A stretch of DNA of 7,790 nucleotides from an uncultured Ruminococcus sp. (GTDB lineage Bacteria > Bacillota > Clostridia > Oscillospirales > CAG-272). Below, piece after piece: positions 5,902-7,790 of the stretch (positions within the stretch are counted from its first letter, which is position 1; each line of letters starts with the position of its first letter). Where the stretch lies: contig CADBRS010000111.1 in the NCBI GenBank assembly GCA_902797125.1, positions 1-7,790 on the forward strand, read 5' to 3'. The position numbers and the translations under genes were made by a program. The notes beneath the pieces are model-generated. The model was not told the origin of the DNA. It did no database searches and saw nothing but the letters and a program-made list of their open reading frames with translations.

Positions 5902-7752
5902 ATGGTTCGGGAAGATTTAAGAAACGTTGCGATCATTGCGCATGTTGACCATGGAAAAACAACGCTTGTTGACGGCTTGCTCAAACAAGGCGGAATTTAC
6001 AGAGACAACCAAGACACGGTGACGTGCGTCATGGATTCCGGAGATCTGGAACGAGAACGGGGTATCACCATTCTGGCAAAAAACACAGCCGTTCATTACA
6101 ACGGGATCAAGATCAACATCGTAGACACTCCGGGTCACGCGGATTTCGGCGGGGAAGTCGAACGGGTGCTGAAAATGGTCAACGGCGTCATTCTGCTTGT
6201 TGACGCGGCCGAAGGACCGATGCCCCAGACGCGGTTCGTGCTTCAGAAAGCGCTGGATCTGGATCTGAGAGTCATCGTTTGTATCAACAAGATCGACAAA
6301 CCGGATGCACGGCTGGGCGTCGTTGAAGACGAGATCCTGGAACTTTTGATGGACCTGGACGCCAGCGACGAACAATTGGACAGCCCGATGCTGTATTGTT
6401 CCGGACGTACGGGCACGGCTTCATACAGACCGGACGTCGAGGGAACGGATCTGAAACCTCTGTTCGAAACGATCATCAACTACATACCCGCACCTGAAGG
6501 CGACGAAAACGGGCCTTTGCAGATGCTGGTTTCTTCCATCGACTACAACGATTACGTGGGACGTATCGCGATCGGCAGGATCGAGCGTGGCTGTGTAAAG
6601 ATCAATCAGAATATCTCTATCAGCAACTACCATGAGCCGGATGCAACGCCGCGGCGCGGAAAAGTGGTCGCCTTATATCAGATCGACGGACTGCAGCGCG
6701 TTCCTACAGAGAGCGCAAAAGTCGGCGAGATCGTGTGCCTGTCCGGACCCGAACAGATCACGATCGGAGACACGATCACCGATCCGACCGCCGTTGAGCC
6801 TTTGGAATTTGTCAAAGTCGGCGAGCCGACGATGGAGATGACCATCATGGTCAACGACTCTCCTTTGGCCGGCAAGGAAGGGAAATTCGTGACTTCCCGC
6901 CAGCTGAGAGCGCGGTTGTACCGCGAATTGCTGAAAGACGTTTCGCTCAGGGTCCGTGACGGTGAGACCACGGATGAGTTCCTGGTCGCCGGACGCGGCG
7001 AGATGCATCTGTCCATTTTGCTGGAAACAATGCGCAGAGAAGGCTTTGAGATGGCCTGCTCCAATCCCCGGGTCCTTTACAAAGAGATCGACGGCGTCAA
7101 ATGCGAGCCGGTCGAGAAAGTGCTTCTGGACGTTCCTCAGGAATATGTGGGAATCGTGGTCGAAAAGCTCAGCCAGAGAAAGGGTGATCTGCTCGCCATG
7201 ACTCCGATAGGGAACGGCAGCAGGACGCGTATCGAATATCAGATCCCGTCCAGATGCTTGTTCGGATATCGTTCCGAATTTCTGACGGCCACACACGGTG
7301 AAGGCGTCATGAACTCGACTTTCGACGGCTATCAGCCGTATAAAGGCGAGATCGTCATGAGATTTACGGGATCACTGGTGGCTTCCGAGGCCGGCGAGAC
7401 CACGCGTTACGGACTGTACAACACGCAGGACCGCGGACAATTGTTCATCGGGCCGCAGACACAGGTCTATGAAGGCATGATCGTCGGCGAAAACCCGAAG
7501 AACGACGATATCGCTGTCAATCCGTGCAAAGAGAAACATCTGACGGCTATCCGTTCCACCGGCGCCGATGAAAAACTCTTGCTGACTCCGCCCCGTATCA
7601 TGGGACTCGAGGAAGCGATCGAATTCATCCAGGATGATGAGCTGATCGAGATCACGCCCAAATCCATCCGGCTGCGCAAACGGATTCTGGATACCGAATT
7701 GCGCATGAAAGACATGATGAGAAAACGCCGCGCGCTTGAGCAAAAAGCGTAA
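5902..7752 (+). CDS. typA: Translational GTPase TypA/BipA
   Basis: A complete 616-residue protein, normal length for TypA (about 605-615). It is a ribosome-binding GTPase related to EF-G and LepA, tied to 50S subunit assembly and to stress or cold adaptation in other bacteria. GTPase motifs: G1 AHVDHGKTT (13-21), G2 RERGITI with Thr56, G3 DTPGH (75-79), G4 NKID (129-132), G5 in the segment CSGRTG (166-171). Domain II follows at about 205-295, an EF-G III-like domain at 308-385 (AGRGEMHLSILLETMRREGFE region), an EF-G V-like domain at 400-485, and the TypA-specific C-terminal domain at about 490-605, including the signature LTPP and DDELIEITPKSIRLRKR. The ATG has the ribosome site AAAGAGGT (5887-5894) 7 bases upstream and its own strong promoter, so it appears to be a separate unit, divergent from the phosphatase. 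No key residue is missing. Confidence 0.98.
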   Translation: MVREDLRNVAIIAHVDHGKTTLVDGLLKQGGIYRDNQDTVTCVMDSGDLERERGITILAKNTAVHYNGIKINIVDTPGHADFGGEVERVLKMVNGVILLVDAAEGPMPQTRFVLQKALDLDLRVIVCINKIDKPDARLGVVEDEILELLMDLDASDEQLDSPMLYCSGRTGTASYRPDVEGTDLKPLFETIINYIPAPEGDENGPLQMLVSSIDYNDYVGRIAIGRIERGCVKINQNISISNYHEPDATPRRGKVVALYQIDGLQRVPTESAKVGEIVCLSGPEQITIGDTITDPTAVEPLEFVKVGEPTMEMTIMVNDSPLAGKEGKFVTSRQLRARLYRELLKDVSLRVRDGETTDEFLVAGRGEMHLSILLETMRREGFEMACSNPRVLYKEIDGVKCEPVEKVLLDVPQEYVGIVVEKLSQRKGDLLAMTPIGNGSRTRIEYQIPSRCLFGYRSEFLTATHGEGVMNSTFDGYQPYKGEIVMRFTGSLVASEAGETTRYGLYNTQDRGQLFIGPQTQVYEGMIVGENPKNDDIAVNPCKEKHLTAIRSTGADEKLLLTPPRIMGLEEAIEFIQDDELIEITPKSIRLRKRILDTELRMKDMMRKRRALEQKA

Positions 7753-7790
7753 CAGACGGTTTTCCGAACAACAAAGGGCCGCTGCTCGTC

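Noticed and set aside
6673..7296. Minus-strand open frame (207 codons) antisense to typA
   Set aside because: It is fully contained in a strongly conserved gene; its length is explained by typA codon usage and it shows no recognisable protein features.
7753..7790. Possible start of a terminator hairpin after typA (AAAGGGCCGCTGC)
   Set aside because: The window ends before any complementary arm or T run can be seen, so it cannot be supported.

Overview
The window looks like chromosomal DNA of a bacterium, most likely a Clostridia-type member of the Bacillota. That placement is an inference from the purine-rich Shine-Dalgarno sites (AAGGAGG, GGAGGT, AAAGAGG), near-consensus sigma-A-type promoters, a lipoprotein with a charged low-complexity linker after its lipobox, and base composition near one half G+C. 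No rRNA, tRNA, CRISPR array, transposase or phage gene was seen.

Layout, left to right. (1) Positions 2-3274, plus strand: the 3' end of a gene for a right-handed beta-helix (pectate-lyase-like) protein, followed 9 bases later by a gene for a large multidomain lipoprotein with an SGNH/GDSL esterase domain resembling carbohydrate esterase family 2. The two are clearly one transcription unit and suggest extracellular work on an acylated polysaccharide. (2) Positions 3308-3350: a strong hairpin between convergent genes that can act as a bidirectional terminator, with the better U-tract on the minus strand. (3) Positions 3364-5672, minus strand: a two-gene unit read from right to left, a HAD-superfamily phosphatase of the phosphoglycolate phosphatase type, then a DUF4091/GH123-like putative glycoside hydrolase without a signal peptide. 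They overlap by ATGA and are probably translationally coupled. (4) Positions 5673-5901: a divergent intergenic region with one good promoter facing each way and a 19-bp palindrome between them. (5) Positions 5902-7752, plus strand: a complete typA (bipA) gene for the ribosome-associated translational GTPase. The last 38 bases hold no recognisable gene.

Taken together, this is a carbohydrate-degradation neighbourhood (an extracellular helix protein and esterase, a cytoplasmic glycosidase-like protein and a phosphatase) next to a conserved housekeeping GTPase. Nothing amounts to a clearly new system. The points most worth a second look are the domain architecture and altered catalytic block of the SGNH lipoprotein, the coupling of a cytoplasmic GH123-like protein to a phosphatase, the alternating CG tract inside the typA promoter spacer, the intergenic palindrome, and a possible nine-codon leader ORF overlapping the phosphatase start.
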